Made by a program: the position numbers and the translations under genes. The notes beneath the pieces were generated by a model that worked only from the letters and a program-made list of their open reading frames with translations, did not search any database and was not told where the DNA came from. From Yoonia sp. SS1-5 (GTDB lineage Bacteria > Pseudomonadota > Alphaproteobacteria > Rhodobacterales > Rhodobacteraceae), in assembly GCF_038443705.2 (NCBI RefSeq), contig NZ_CP151767.2, forward strand, positions 3,587,501 through 3,651,500: 64,000 nt of DNA, given 5' to 3'. Below are positions 7,787 through 16,573 of this stretch, piece after piece (the first letter of the stretch is position 1; each line of letters opens with the position of its first letter).

Positions 7787-8877
7787 GTTCTTGCTCTCCT
7801 CAATGATAGAAACAGCCGCTCAAGCGGCATGCGCACCATGTTATCCAGTGCGCCCGTGAACAGGATCACCAATGCCTGTATGACGATGATCAATTCACGG
7901 GGGATCGACGTCCATAGGGCGAGTTCTGCGCCGCCTTGATATAGAAAGCCGAAAAGAAGGGCCGCCAGCAATACCCCGAAAGGATGGCTGCGCCCCATCA
8001 GTGCGACGGCGATGCCGATAAAGCCCGCCCCCTCCACTGCGTTCAGGACCAGCCGTTCGGCCTCGCCCTGCACGTTGTTGATGGCCATCATGCCGGCAAG
8101 AGCGCCCGAGATAAGCATGGCAACCATGATGATTTTTGTCGGGCTGATGCCCGCGTATTTGGCCGCGGACTCCGAATGTCCGAATGACCGGATTTCGTAG
8201 CCCAGTCGCGTCCGCCAGATCAGCGCCCAAAGGGCGACACAGGCGGCGATGGCCACAAAGAAGGTGATATTGGCGGGGGCGCCCCGGAACAGCGTGGTTT
8301 CGCCAAAGCTGAACATGTCCTGGAACGACGGCAGATGGGTCGCTTCTGGGAACTTGGCCGAGGCTGGTTCCATCGACCCGGGCACCTTAAGCGCGCCGAT
8401 CAGGAAGTAGTTCAGCAAGGCTGCTGCGATGAAGTTGAACATGATCGTCGTGATCACGATGTGGCTACCGCGCTTGGCTTGCAGGAACGCGGGGATCGCG
8501 GCCCATGCGGCCCCGAAGATAGCGGCCATTGTCGCCGCACCCAGAAGCGCAATCGTCCAATGCGGCCAAGGGATATAGAGGCAAGCAATCGCCACGCCCA
8601 AACCCCCAAGCAGTGCTTGCCCTTCGCCGCCAATGTTGAACATGCGGGCATGAAAGGCGATAGCGACCGCAAGACCGGTAAAGATGAAATTCGTCGCGTA
8701 ATAAAGCGTGTAGCCCCAGCCATAGGTCGACCCGAGCGAGCCTTGCACCATCAGCTTGAGCGCCTCCCATGGGTTTTCCCCAATGGCCAGAATGACCAAC
8801 GCGGACAGGACGGCGGCTAGCAGGATCGAGATCAGCGGGATCAGGATCACATCGGCCCACTTTGGCATCACGTCCAT
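7783..8877 (-). CDS. Nucleoside ABC transporter permease (first)
   Basis: 364 residues with a long N-terminal membrane region and about nine to ten helices. AIAFHARMFNIGGEGQALLGGLG (about 76-98) corresponds to the GIFDIGLEGKM motif of the partner permease, and RSFGHSESAAKYAGI (about 232-246) to the ATPase-coupling loop. ATG 8877 follows the ATPase stop without a gap (TAA then ATG). The pair of permeases plus one double ATPase is the normal build of BMP-dependent nucleoside importers. Confidence 0.9.
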   Translation of the reverse strand: MDVMPKWADVILIPLISILLAAVLSALVILAIGENPWEALKLMVQGSLGSTYGWGYTLYYATNFIFTGLAVAIAFHARMFNIGGEGQALLGGLGVAIACLYIPWPHWTIALLGAATMAAIFGAAWAAIPAFLQAKRGSHIVITTIMFNFIAAALLNYFLIGALKVPGSMEPASAKFPEATHLPSFQDMFSFGETTLFRGAPANITFFVAIAACVALWALIWRTRLGYEIRSFGHSESAAKYAGISPTKIIMVAMLISGALAGMMAINNVQGEAERLVLNAVEGAGFIGIAVALMGRSHPFGVLLAALLFGFLYQGGAELALWTSIPRELIIVIQALVILFTGALDNMVRMPLERLFLSLRRART

Positions 8878-10425
8878 TTACGCAGCCTCCGTGGTCATCC
8901 CGGCCATAAGCAGGCCGAGTTCTTTTTCGTCTGTATTCTGAGGCATCCGCTCGCCCATTATTTTTCCGTCAAACATAACGGCGATCCGGTCAGAGAGCGA
9001 AAGAATTTCCTCTAACTCCACGGAAACCAACAAGATTGCCTTGCCCTGATCCCTTAGTGCAACAATCTGCTGGTGGATGAATTCGATGGCCCCGATGTCG
9101 ACCCCGCGGGTTGGTTGACCGATCAGCAGCAGGTCTGGGTTACGCTCGATCTCACGGGCAAGCACGATTTTCTGCTGGTTTCCGCCAGAAAAGTTCTTGG
9201 CCGCAAGCTTGGGATCGGGCGGGCGGACATCAAAGCGGGCCATTTTTTCTTCGGTGTCCTGCTTGATTGCGGCGTTGTTCATGAACATCTTGGAACGCTG
9301 GTATTCGTCGGCATGGTGATAACCGAAGGCCGTATTTTCCCACGCGTGGAAATCCATGATCAACCCTTCGCGCTGCCGGTCTTCGGGCACATGGGCGATG
9401 CCGCGCAACCGGCGACTTTGTCCGTCAGATTTTGAGCCGGTCAGGTCAAGTTCTTCCCCGTTGATACGGATGGAGCCGGTGCCTTTTTCATAGCCGCCCA
9501 AGACCTCCAACAATTCTGATTGTCCGTTGCCTGCCACGCCCGCGATGCCCAGAATTTCACCCGCGTGCACATCAAAGCTGACGTCCTTGACCCGGTGCAC
9601 ACCTTTGCTGTCAGTGACGTTCAGGTTGGTCACCTCGAGGATTTTCGCCCCGACCTGCGCGGGGGCCTTGTCGACTTGCAGCAATACCTTGCGGCCGACC
9701 ATCAGTTCGGCCAGTTCCGCCGGGCTGGTATCGACTGTTTTGACCGTCGCCGTCATCTCACCGCGCCGCATCACGCTGACGGTGTCGGTGATATCCATAA
9801 TTTCGCGCAGTTTATGGGTGATCAGGATGATCGTTTTGCCTTCGCGCTTGAGGTTTTCGAGGATGCGGAACAGATGGTCGGCCTCAGCCGGGGTCAACAC
9901 GCCGGTCGGCTCATCCAAGATCAGAATGTCCGCTTTGCGGTACAACGCCTTGAGGATTTCGACCCGTTGCTGCATGCCGACACCGACCTCTTCGATCAGC
10001 GCATCTGGGTCTACGTTCAGTTCGTATTCCTCGGCCAGCGATTTCAGTTCGCGGCGGGCGCGGGCCAGTGACGGGCGCAGCAGGCCGCTATCTTCGGCCC
10101 CAAGAACGACGTTTTCCAACACCGTGAAATTTTCGACCAGTTTGAAGTGCTGGAACACCATGCCTATGCCCGCAGCGATGGCTGCCTGACTATCCGGAAT
10201 TGCAGTTTTCTGACCTGCAATAAAGATTTCGCCCGCGTCAGCCTTATAAAAACCATACAAAATCGACATCAGGGTCGATTTACCCGCTCCGTTCTCGCCG
10301 ATGATGCCGTGGATCGTGCCGGGCATGACCCGGATCGAAATATCCTTGTTGGCTTGCACCGGGCCAAAAGCTTTCGAGATGCCTTTCAGCTCAATCGCGG
10401 GGGCTTGGTCTGTCATCAGTGACAC
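8878..10425 (-). CDS. Nucleoside ABC transporter ATPase with two nucleotide-binding domains
   Basis: 515 residues, two fused ABC domains. Domain 1 has Walker A GENGAGKST (43-51) and Walker B ILILDEPTGVLTP. Domain 2 has the degenerate Walker A GVAGNGQSEL, the intact signature NFSGGNQQKIVLARE and LLLIGQPTRGVDIGA, in which Gln replaces the usual Asp-Glu context as is typical for this sugar/nucleoside family. The gene lies between the binding protein and the permeases. A GC-rich stem-loop in the gap after the binding-protein gene (10443-10472) probably lowers its expression relative to that protein. Confidence 0.93.
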   Translation of the reverse strand: MSLMTDQAPAIELKGISKAFGPVQANKDISIRVMPGTIHGIIGENGAGKSTLMSILYGFYKADAGEIFIAGQKTAIPDSQAAIAAGIGMVFQHFKLVENFTVLENVVLGAEDSGLLRPSLARARRELKSLAEEYELNVDPDALIEEVGVGMQQRVEILKALYRKADILILDEPTGVLTPAEADHLFRILENLKREGKTIILITHKLREIMDITDTVSVMRRGEMTATVKTVDTSPAELAELMVGRKVLLQVDKAPAQVGAKILEVTNLNVTDSKGVHRVKDVSFDVHAGEILGIAGVAGNGQSELLEVLGGYEKGTGSIRINGEELDLTGSKSDGQSRRLRGIAHVPEDRQREGLIMDFHAWENTAFGYHHADEYQRSKMFMNNAAIKQDTEEKMARFDVRPPDPKLAAKNFSGGNQQKIVLAREIERNPDLLLIGQPTRGVDIGAIEFIHQQIVALRDQGKAILLVSVELEEILSLSDRIAVMFDGKIMGERMPQNTDEKELGLLMAGMTTEAA

Positions 10426-10442
10426 CTTTGGGTCTTACGCAA

Positions 10443-10472
10443 AGGGCCGCGCGGAAAACTCGGCGCGGCCCT
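10443..10472 (-). terminator. Intra-operon stem-loop after the binding-protein gene
   Basis: Exact arms of ten bases, AGGGCCGCGC at 10443-10452 and its complement at 10463-10472, flank a 10-base loop. On the minus strand only three T follow, so it is a weak terminator at best. Its position, 27 bases after the binding-protein stop and 18 bases before the ATPase start, fits the usual attenuating or mRNA-protecting hairpin that lets binding protein exceed the membrane components. Confidence 0.6.
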
Positions 10473-10498
10473 GTTAGTCATTGGCCTGTCAGGCGCGA

Positions 10499-11494
10499 TC
10501 AGAACTGCAGTGCGGGGCAGCTTTCATCGCTTGTGTAGTCATGCACGGCCAGTTCGCCAGATGCGATCTGCGCAGCGGCCGCATCAACGGCTGCCTGCAT
10601 CTCGGCGCTGACAAGTGGTTGGTTGAACTCGTCCAGCGCGTAGCCAACACCTTCGTTTCCAACGCCCATCACGTTGAACCCTGTTTCCAGATTTTCACCC
10701 TGAGTGAATGCATCATAGACGGCGTTATCAACACGCTTGAGCATTGATGTCAGAACTTTCCCCGGGTGCAGGTAGTTCTGGTTGGCATCAACGCCGATCG
10801 ACAGGATGTCATTGTCGGCAGCTGTCTGAAGCACACCAACACCGGTGCCGCCTGCTGCGGCATAAACCACATCCGCGCCTTGGCTGATCTGCGCAAGTGT
10901 CAGTTCGGACCCTTTAACCGGATCATTCCACGCCGCAGGGGTCGTGCCGGTCATATTGGCAATGACTGTCGCATCTGCATTCACAGCTTTCGCACCCTGC
11001 GCATAGCCACAGGCGAATTTGCGGATCAGCGGAATGTCCATGCCGCCGATGAAGGATACGGTGCCGGACTCAGACGCCATCGCCGCCATCATGCCAACAA
11101 GATAGGATCCTTCATGCTCGTTGAACACGACCGAACGCACGTTGGGCGCATCAACAACCATGTCGATGATTGCGAATTTGGTGTCAGGGTAGTCGGCAGC
11201 GACCTCACCCAGTGGCGTGGCCCACGAGAAACCCGCCATGACAATGGGGTTGGCTCCCGACTCGGCAAAGCGGCGGATCGCCTGCTCGCGCTGGGCATCA
11301 GACTGAATTTCGACCTCGGCATATTTGCCGCCAGTTTCCTGCGCCCAACGCTCTGCCCCGTTATAGGCGCTTTCGTTGAAGGATTTGTCGAACTTGCCGC
11401 CAAGATCGAACAGAATGGCAGGGTCCGCGACAGCAGCGCCAGCGGTCAGCGCCAGTGCAGCCGAGGCGCCGAGCATTTTTTGCATAAGGGTCAT
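10499..11494 (-). CDS. BMP-family nucleoside-binding periplasmic protein
   Basis: 331 residues. The N-terminus MTLMQKMLGASAALALTAGA followed by AVADP is a classical cleavable signal peptide with no lipobox. The mature start ILFDLGGKFDKSFNESAYNGAERW is the typical first strand and loop of basic membrane protein family binding proteins; FDKSFNE contacts ligand in this family. It is the first gene of the minus-strand nucleoside operon, with a 190-base upstream gap that must carry the promoter. The neighbours (double ATPase, two permeases, purine nucleoside phosphorylase) make purine nucleosides the likely ligand. Confidence 0.92.
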   Translation of the reverse strand: MTLMQKMLGASAALALTAGAAVADPAILFDLGGKFDKSFNESAYNGAERWAQETGGKYAEVEIQSDAQREQAIRRFAESGANPIVMAGFSWATPLGEVAADYPDTKFAIIDMVVDAPNVRSVVFNEHEGSYLVGMMAAMASESGTVSFIGGMDIPLIRKFACGYAQGAKAVNADATVIANMTGTTPAAWNDPVKGSELTLAQISQGADVVYAAAGGTGVGVLQTAADNDILSIGVDANQNYLHPGKVLTSMLKRVDNAVYDAFTQGENLETGFNVMGVGNEGVGYALDEFNQPLVSAEMQAAVDAAAAQIASGELAVHDYTSDESCPALQF

Positions 11495-11684
11495 TTATCA
11501 TCTCCCAGGTCGTTGAACAAAGGGCGGCGCATGACCAACATCAGCCACCCCGATGAAATTTGAGCCGGTCGTTGCCGGTTCCATGTCAGATAAGGCCCTT
11601 CCGGGCGGGGAAGATCAACCGATTTTTCGTGCTTTCAGCGTGATGCCGCGACGAAAACCCGACAAATGCCGGCTTCAGTTCGTC

Positions 11685-12104
11685 TTATATGTCGCCCAGC
11701 TGCTTTTGCAGGATCAGGGCTGCAACGGCTGCTTTATCTTTGTGCAGATAGTAACCCGGGCGCTCTCCAACCTGACGATATCCTGCTTTTTGATAAAGCG
11801 CGCGGGCAGCGGCGTTGTCGGCGGCGACTTCCAGAAATACCTGTACAGCCCCGGCATTTGCCGCCTGTTGCTCCGCGTCCTGCAACACCATACGGGCGAG
11901 CCCTTGTCGGCGGTATGGCGGATCAACGGCAAGGGTCAGCACCTCTGCCTCATCCGCGATCACGCGGACCAGACAGAACCCATGGGCCGCGCAGGCAAGC
12001 CTCGTCCCCGGCTGGTTAAGAAGTGCTGCGAATTCTGCGTCGGTCCATGCGCGCGCATCTGCAAAACACGCAGCATGCAGCTGCGCAAGCTGCGCTGGGG
12101 TCAT
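11685..12104 (-). CDS. rimI: Ribosomal-protein-alanine N-acetyltransferase-like GNAT protein
   Basis: 139 residues, single GNAT domain. The acetyl-CoA loop is RRQGLARMVL (about 65-74) and the late strand-helix ARALYQKAGYRQVGERPGYY is typical of RimI. It overlaps tsaB by four bases, the common tsaB-rimI arrangement. RimI of enterobacteria acetylates the N-terminal Ala of ribosomal protein S18; the target here is not shown. Confidence 0.87.
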   Translation of the reverse strand: MTPAQLAQLHAACFADARAWTDAEFAALLNQPGTRLACAAHGFCLVRVIADEAEVLTLAVDPPYRRQGLARMVLQDAEQQAANAGAVQVFLEVAADNAAARALYQKAGYRQVGERPGYYLHKDKAAVAALILQKQLGDI

Positions 12105-12691
12105 GCCAGAATGACAGGTGCGGGATCGCTTGGCGGGGCAGCATCCGGGCTGCGCACATAAAGCGGGGCAGGGCGTTCGACCTTATCATCCAGCTTTTGC
12201 GCCGCGATCTTGGCCACAGCCGTAATCAGTTTGACGGGTGCAGGGGGTGAGACCAACGCAGGCAGGAATTCCTGTCCCATCAGCGCGGGTTTGCTGACTT
12301 CGCCATCCGCCTTGAAGAATTGTACATAGGCCTTGTCCCGCGGTGCAGGAATGATTGCGGTTAAAGGTGGCGTTGATCCAAAGGCGCGTGCCTCAAAGCC
12401 GCTGACACCAATCGCAGGTTTGCCAAGACCAAGGGACAGGCCCCGCGCTGCAGAAATCCCAATGCGTATACCCGTGAAATTACCCGGGCCGGTGCCGACG
12501 CCAATTCCGTCAATATCTTTCCAGGCGACGCCACCCTCTGTCAGCATCTCTTCGAGCATGGGGATCAGATGTTCGGCCTGCCCTTTGGCCATTTCGTCAA
12601 CCCGGGTGATGACCTCCTTGCCCAATAGCAAAGCGGCGGCGCAATGCGCCGCCGATGTGTCAAAAGCAATGACCGCCACGTCAGGCTGCAA
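12101..12691 (-). CDS. tsaB: tRNA threonylcarbamoyladenosine biosynthesis protein TsaB
   Basis: 196 residues. The start VIAFDTSAAHCAAALL is the ASKHA phosphate-1-type strand, QAEHLIPMLEEML and GVGTGPGNFTGIRIGISAARGL are diagnostic for TsaB. TsaB scaffolds TsaD in the modification of A37 in tRNAs reading ANN codons. It is shorter than the E. coli protein (231), mainly at the C-terminus. It overlaps the Nfu-like gene by 11 bases and rimI by four. Confidence 0.92.
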   Translation of the reverse strand: MQPDVAVIAFDTSAAHCAAALLLGKEVITRVDEMAKGQAEHLIPMLEEMLTEGGVAWKDIDGIGVGTGPGNFTGIRIGISAARGLSLGLGKPAIGVSGFEARAFGSTPPLTAIIPAPRDKAYVQFFKADGEVSKPALMGQEFLPALVSPPAPVKLITAVAKIAAQKLDDKVERPAPLYVRSPDAAPPSDPAPVILA

Positions 12692-13244
12692 CGGGCCGCA
12701 CCTCGACCACTTCGGGGATGTAGTGGCGCAAAAGGTTCTCGATCCCCATTTTCAGGGTCAACGTCGAAGAGGGGCAACCCGCGCAGGCCCCTTGCATGTG
12801 AAGATAGACGATCCCGCGGTCAAAGCCGTGAAAGGTGATGTCGCCACCGTCCTGTGCCACGGCAGGGCGCACGCGGGTATCCAGCAATTCCTTGATTTGT
12901 CCGACAATTTCGCCGTCTTCGCCTGTATGTTCGGCATGGCCGCTTGCGGGGGTGTGATCGTCCGCCATCACGGGTTGGCCTGATTGGTAATGCTCCATGA
13001 TCGCGCCCAGAATACCGGGTTTGATATGATCCCATTCCACATCATCTGTTTTCGTGACCGTTACAAAATCAATGCCGAAAAACACGCCGGTGATGTTGCC
13101 GGTTGCAAAAATACGCTGCGCCAGGGGCGAGCTTTGTGCAGCTTCCGCATTGGGAAAGTCGGCCGTTCCGACATCCAGCACATTCTGGCCCGGCAGAAAT
13201 TTCAGCGTTGCGGGATTCGGGGTCGATTCAGTTTGAATGAACAT
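12681..13244 (-). CDS. Nfu-type iron-sulfur cluster carrier (Nfu_N plus NifU C-terminal domain)
   Basis: 187 residues. The N-terminal Nfu_N domain starts MFIQTESTPNPATLKFLPG, and the C-terminal NifU-like domain holds the cluster-binding CxxC in MQGACAGCPSS. The family takes a 4Fe-4S cluster from the assembly machinery and delivers it to target proteins. A charged linker (about 92-115) joins the domains. It heads the nfu-tsaB-rimI unit on the minus strand. MFIQTES is the universal family start, so the start is secure. Confidence 0.93.
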   Translation of the reverse strand: MFIQTESTPNPATLKFLPGQNVLDVGTADFPNAEAAQSSPLAQRIFATGNITGVFFGIDFVTVTKTDDVEWDHIKPGILGAIMEHYQSGQPVMADDHTPASGHAEHTGEDGEIVGQIKELLDTRVRPAVAQDGGDITFHGFDRGIVYLHMQGACAGCPSSTLTLKMGIENLLRHYIPEVVEVRPVAA

Positions 13245-13323
13245 GTGGCCAACCTTTTTTGTCAGGCTTTAGATATGCGCCCGGCGGCCCCCTCTGTCAA
13301 GGGTTTGGAATGGTTCTAAACTG

Positions 13324-13358
13324 AAAAAGGGCCGGTCCCTTATATGGGTCCGGCCCTT
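13324..13358 (-). terminator. Terminator of the 13382 gene, possibly serving both strands
   Basis: AAGGGCCGG at 13327-13335 pairs with CCGGCCCTT at 13350-13358. Read on the minus strand the hairpin ends in TTTTT (13328-13324). It lies 24 bases beyond the stop of the small secreted protein gene and protects the nfu promoter from read-through. Confidence 0.8.
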
Positions 13359-13381
13359 GAGCGGGAGGGAGGTTGGGTGGT

Positions 13382-13711
13382 TTAGTTGACGATGAATTCT
13401 TTCTGTGCGGCGACCTGTCCGTCGACCTTGAGAACGGCGATGACGTCGCGCTTGGCGGGCAGCACTGTGTTGACGCGGACGTCTGTGTTTGCGCCTGCAT
13501 TCACCATTTCAGCGCCCAGCAATGCGCCCTGCTCACCAGTGTGGAAGTCGTAGATTTCAACAACACCGTTGTTGTCTGCGGTCACCAGGCCCAGCTCCAG
13601 CACGGTGCCGGCATCCAATGTGCGGCCCTTCTGGAAATAGCTGTCAGCAGCGCCAGCAGTGGCAGTCACAGCAACAGCAGCGGCGGCGAGTACGATTGAT
13701 TTGATAGACAT
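13382..13711 (-). CDS. Small secreted protein, downstream copy of a tandem pair
   Basis: 109 residues with a signal peptide (cleavage after AGA near 21; mature start ADSYFQKGRTLDAG). The mature part is about 88 residues, acidic and probably all-beta, with GVVEIYDFHTGEQGALLG and AGANTDVRVNT as the best conserved stretches. My ungapped comparison with the gene at 13810 gives 75 identical of 109 residues. The style (IYD, GALLG, AG..DV.V) recalls the DUF7282 type of extracytoplasmic domain, but I cannot confirm it. AAGGAA precedes the ATG. The function is unknown. Confidence 0.8.
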   Translation of the reverse strand: MSIKSIVLAAAAVAVTATAGAADSYFQKGRTLDAGTVLELGLVTADNNGVVEIYDFHTGEQGALLGAEMVNAGANTDVRVNTVLPAKRDVIAVLKVDGQVAAQKEFIVN

Positions 13712-13809
13712 GAGAGAGTTCCTTTTGAGAGATTTTTAAGATGTGAGAGATATTGAGAGAGGGATTGGGGGCCCGGACCGGCCCTTTGGACCAGCCCGGA
13801 CAGGGGGGA

Positions 13810-14139
13810 TTAGTTCACGACGAAGTCTTTTGCCGCTTTTTCCTGACCGTCGACACTGATCACGGCGATCACGTCACGCTTGGTCGGCAGGCCGGTGTTG
13901 ACGCGGACATCTGTGTTGGCGCCAGCGCTCAGCTGCTCGGTGCCCAGCAGGGCGCCGCGCTCACCGCGGTGGTAGTCATAGATGGCGACCACGCCGTTAC
14001 CTTCGGCTGTGATCAGGCCCAGATCCAGGGTGCTGCCTGCGTCCAGCGTGCGGCCCTTCTGGAAGTATGTGTCTGCAACACTTGCGCTTGCTGTGATGGA
14101 AGCGGCGGCTGCGGCGAGGATGAGTGTCTTGATTGTCAT
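13810..14139 (-). CDS. Small secreted protein, upstream copy of a tandem pair
   Basis: 109 residues from ATG 14139, which has AAGGACC upstream. A longer frame to 14253 has no ribosome site and would spoil the signal peptide. The start MTIKTLILAAAAASITASAS is a signal peptide and the mature protein begins ADTYFQKGRTLDAG. The same length and ungapped alignment as the 13382 product show a recent tandem duplication. Substitutions are mostly conservative and spread evenly, so both copies look functional. No cysteine is present in either. The partner and role are unknown. Confidence 0.8.
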   Translation of the reverse strand: MTIKTLILAAAAASITASASVADTYFQKGRTLDAGSTLDLGLITAEGNGVVAIYDYHRGERGALLGTEQLSAGANTDVRVNTGLPTKRDVIAVISVDGQEKAAKDFVVN

Positions 14140-15030
14140 TGTCTTGGTCCTTTTTAAAGTTTGGTTTGTTGCGGTGCAGAGCGTGTCTGCTTGCGTTTCG
14201 ATGAGGCTAAGATTGTCGCTGTTGGTGTGTTTTGGTAGGGCGTGGCCGATCACGAAAAAGGTGATGATTGTGAGGTGTTTTGGTGCTTGACACGCGTGAT
14301 GCGGGCTCTACTCGCGCTTCATGTGCGCCTACGCACAAAACTGATAGTGCATCTGTGCGCAAGCTGCCCTTGGGTTAAGCGCGGGCGTGGGCGAAAGGCT
14401 TCATCTGTTCACAGGTTACAGGGTTACCCAAAGGCGTGAGCGGCCAATATTTCCACCCGGTGCCGGGTCTGTGAGCGATCTGAAACCATTGAGGGGCCGT
14501 TTCGGCACATTCCAACAGGGAATCAGACCCGCCGGGCAGGCCAAAACGAGTCGGATGGGTGCGGGTGGCAAAGCCAAAAGGCAGGGAATCAACAAAATCT
14601 GGGATGGTGACGAGGCCTAAGGTCCCACCAAGAACACCGCACGCCTGAAATCCGGCACCTCTGGCGTCGTTCCGATGCAGTTTCCAGGAAAGGCAGTCAT
14701 AGTTGTCGTGAGACCATCTCGGCGGACGGGCAATTTGAGCCTAGAGCTAGCGCTTAGGATAGAGGCGAGTTTGACGTCGTAGGACAGCAGAACCGGAATT
14801 GGCAGCAATCCCCGTGCTTGGACTTTTCAGATCCGGCAAATTGCCGCCTCAAGGCCGATCAAGATGATGACCGTTCCGCGCCCCGGTACAGTCATCAAGT
14901 TTGTTGTCGCTGTGCTGCCTTGGGTCACCTAGAAAAAAGTCCCCTCCGCAGGCCGTCTGTCTACGCAGTTGCCGTTGGAGAAACGATCGTCACAGGCAGA
15001 ACACCGCAGATCGGTCGGTACTGACGTCGG
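14140..15030. other. 890-base stretch without a convincing gene
   Basis: Open frames exist at 14387-14620 (plus) and 14617-14808 (minus), but both have poor composition, no good ribosome site and no resemblance to a family I know. Several small GC hairpins are present, for example GTGCG/CGCAC at 14323-14336 and ACCCGG/CCGGGT near 14454-14467. It contains the promoter of the secreted-protein pair at its left end. A small RNA or a decayed gene is possible but not shown. Confidence 0.5.
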
Positions 15031-15486
15031 TCAGGTAATCGCCTCAAGCCGTTCCTTGGAGAGGTCACCCGGAACAATGGTGATCGGAACCGGCAAGCTG
15101 CCGGCCTGACGGCTGAGTTGTGTGACTAATGGTCCCGGTCCTTTGCTATCTGTCCCGGCCCCAAGAACAAGCACGCCGATCTCTTGGTCTTCTTTGATTT
15201 GAGACATCAACTCGACAAGCGGTTCGCCTTCGCGGATGATCAGCTCGGGGTGTACATCCTGTCTGTCACGCATCCATTTGGCGAAGACCTCAAAATGAAC
15301 TTCGATACGTTCACGGGCTTCGGCACGCATGATTTCGCCCACGCCAATCCAGTGATTGAACTCGTCAGGGGGAATGATTGACAGCACAGCGACGCCGCCA
15401 CCGGAATGCGCCGCACGCATCGCCGCAAAGCGCATCGCATTCAGACATTCCCGGCTGTCATCAAGCACGACAAGAAATTTGCGCAT
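15031..15486 (-). CDS. Universal stress protein (UspA family)
   Basis: 151 residues, single Usp domain. The first strand KFLVVLDDSRECLNAMRFA and the C-terminal VLVLGAGTDSKGPGPLVTQL followed by PITIVPG give the alpha/beta fold with an ATP-type loop, although the classical GxxG(9x)G(S/T) spacing is only partly matched. UspA proteins act in the cytoplasm in stress survival. It lies 34 bases upstream of the AbrB-type gene, but its stop is followed by a long gap, so it is the last gene of the minus-strand group. Confidence 0.85.
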   Translation of the reverse strand: MRKFLVVLDDSRECLNAMRFAAMRAAHSGGGVAVLSIIPPDEFNHWIGVGEIMRAEARERIEVHFEVFAKWMRDRQDVHPELIIREGEPLVELMSQIKEDQEIGVLVLGAGTDSKGPGPLVTQLSRQAGSLPVPITIVPGDLSKERLEAIT

Positions 15487-15520
15487 GATATGCTCCTTTA
15501 TTCGGGTCGATATTGCGGCA

Positions 15521-16573
15521 TCAGCGCTGCACTGGCAACGGCTGTTCCGTCCGCCCGACCAAGAAAGGGATCAATGCCGACAAAAGAAGCAACCGCCCGA
15601 CATGTGCGGCGGCCACAAATCCCGGATTGGCGCCAATGGCACTGCCCATGACGGTCATTGTTTCCAGACCGCCCGGCGCAAACGCAACCAGCACATGCAG
15701 CAGGGGCATATCAACGATCCCTTTGGCAAGCCATGCAGCGGCCAGCGTCAGACAGCCTGCAAGTGCGGTCCCCGCCAGACCTGCCATGGCCGATTGACGC
15801 AGGTCCTGCGGTCGAATGCCGGCAAACCGGGTGCCAATCAGCCCGCCAATCGCGGCCAAGGCAGGCCACGCGATCCAATGGCTTAGGCTGCCGCCGCCCA
15901 GCGTCAATTGTGTACCAGCCCCCACGATCATGCCGGCCAAAAGCGGTGGCGCAGGGATGCGCAACTTCGCAATCAACGGCGTCAGCGCGAGCGCGCCCGC
16001 AAGGCAGAGCAGTGTGATCGGAATGCTCATATTCTGAATGCCTCGTTGTCCCCCCTCAAAACCAATCCCGGTTTCGATACCTGAAAGGCGGGCTGCAAAC
16101 GGCACCAGCAACGTCAGCGCCAGAAGGCGGATAGATTGTACAACCGCAATCTTGCTGGTTGCCATGTTCATATCCTCTCCCAGCGCGATGACGTAACTGA
16201 GATGCCCTGGCGTTGCCGCCAAAAGTGCCGTGCGTTTGTCGACCCGCATCAGGATTTGCATCAGCCGCGCCCCAAGAATGACAAGCAGAACGATGGCAAC
16301 AGCCAGGATCGCAAATGCAATTGGCCAGCGGGCAAGTGCTGATATGGAATCTTGGGTAACGGTTGTGCCGATAGCGAGACCCGCTGCCAGAAAGACGGTC
16401 TGTCGCAGGCCGGTCGGGAAGTTGAGGCGCAAGCCCGCAAGCGACCCAAGCGTTGTCGCAATGGCCGGTCCGGTTAATAGCGGTATGGGTAACGCCAACA
16501 CGATCGCCCCGAGCGCGCCTGCAAGGATCAAGCCGGCCAAGACGCCAATTTGCCGGATCGCGTCGCGCTGCAT
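15521..16573 (-). CDS. AbrB-type integral membrane protein (PF05145, once called ammonia monooxygenase-like)
   Basis: 350 residues from ATG 16573, whose first base is shared with the aminotransferase stop (TGATG). A start at 16597 is possible but less likely. About ten to eleven membrane helices form two related halves; the duplicated element is seen in LLAATPGHLSYVIALGEDMNM near 126-146 and LVAFAPGGLETMTVMGSAIGAN near 303-324. These P-G-G/H motifs are the family signature. The family is thought to be a transporter or regulator; despite the old name it has no oxygenase features. Its substrate is unknown. Confidence 0.85.
   Translation of the reverse strand: MQRDAIRQIGVLAGLILAGALGAIVLALPIPLLTGPAIATTLGSLAGLRLNFPTGLRQTVFLAAGLAIGTTVTQDSISALARWPIAFAILAVAIVLLVILGARLMQILMRVDKRTALLAATPGHLSYVIALGEDMNMATSKIAVVQSIRLLALTLLVPFAARLSGIETGIGFEGGQRGIQNMSIPITLLCLAGALALTPLIAKLRIPAPPLLAGMIVGAGTQLTLGGGSLSHWIAWPALAAIGGLIGTRFAGIRPQDLRQSAMAGLAGTALAGCLTLAAAWLAKGIVDMPLLHVLVAFAPGGLETMTVMGSAIGANPGFVAAAHVGRLLLLSALIPFLVGRTEQPLPVQR

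Noticed and set aside
11586-11606. GCCC-TTCC-GGGC hairpin downstream of rimI considered as a terminator
   Set aside because: The stem is only four bases and no T tract follows on the minus strand.
13700-13765. Repeated TGAGAGA units considered as a CRISPR-like or direct-repeat array
   Set aside because: Units are 6-7 bases, irregularly spaced, and overlap the ribosome site of the small secreted protein. This is low complexity, not an array.
14387-14808. Two short open frames in the 890-base gap (14387-14620 plus, 14617-14808 minus)
   Set aside because: No plausible ribosome site, skewed composition and no recognisable family. They are kept only as part of the gap description.
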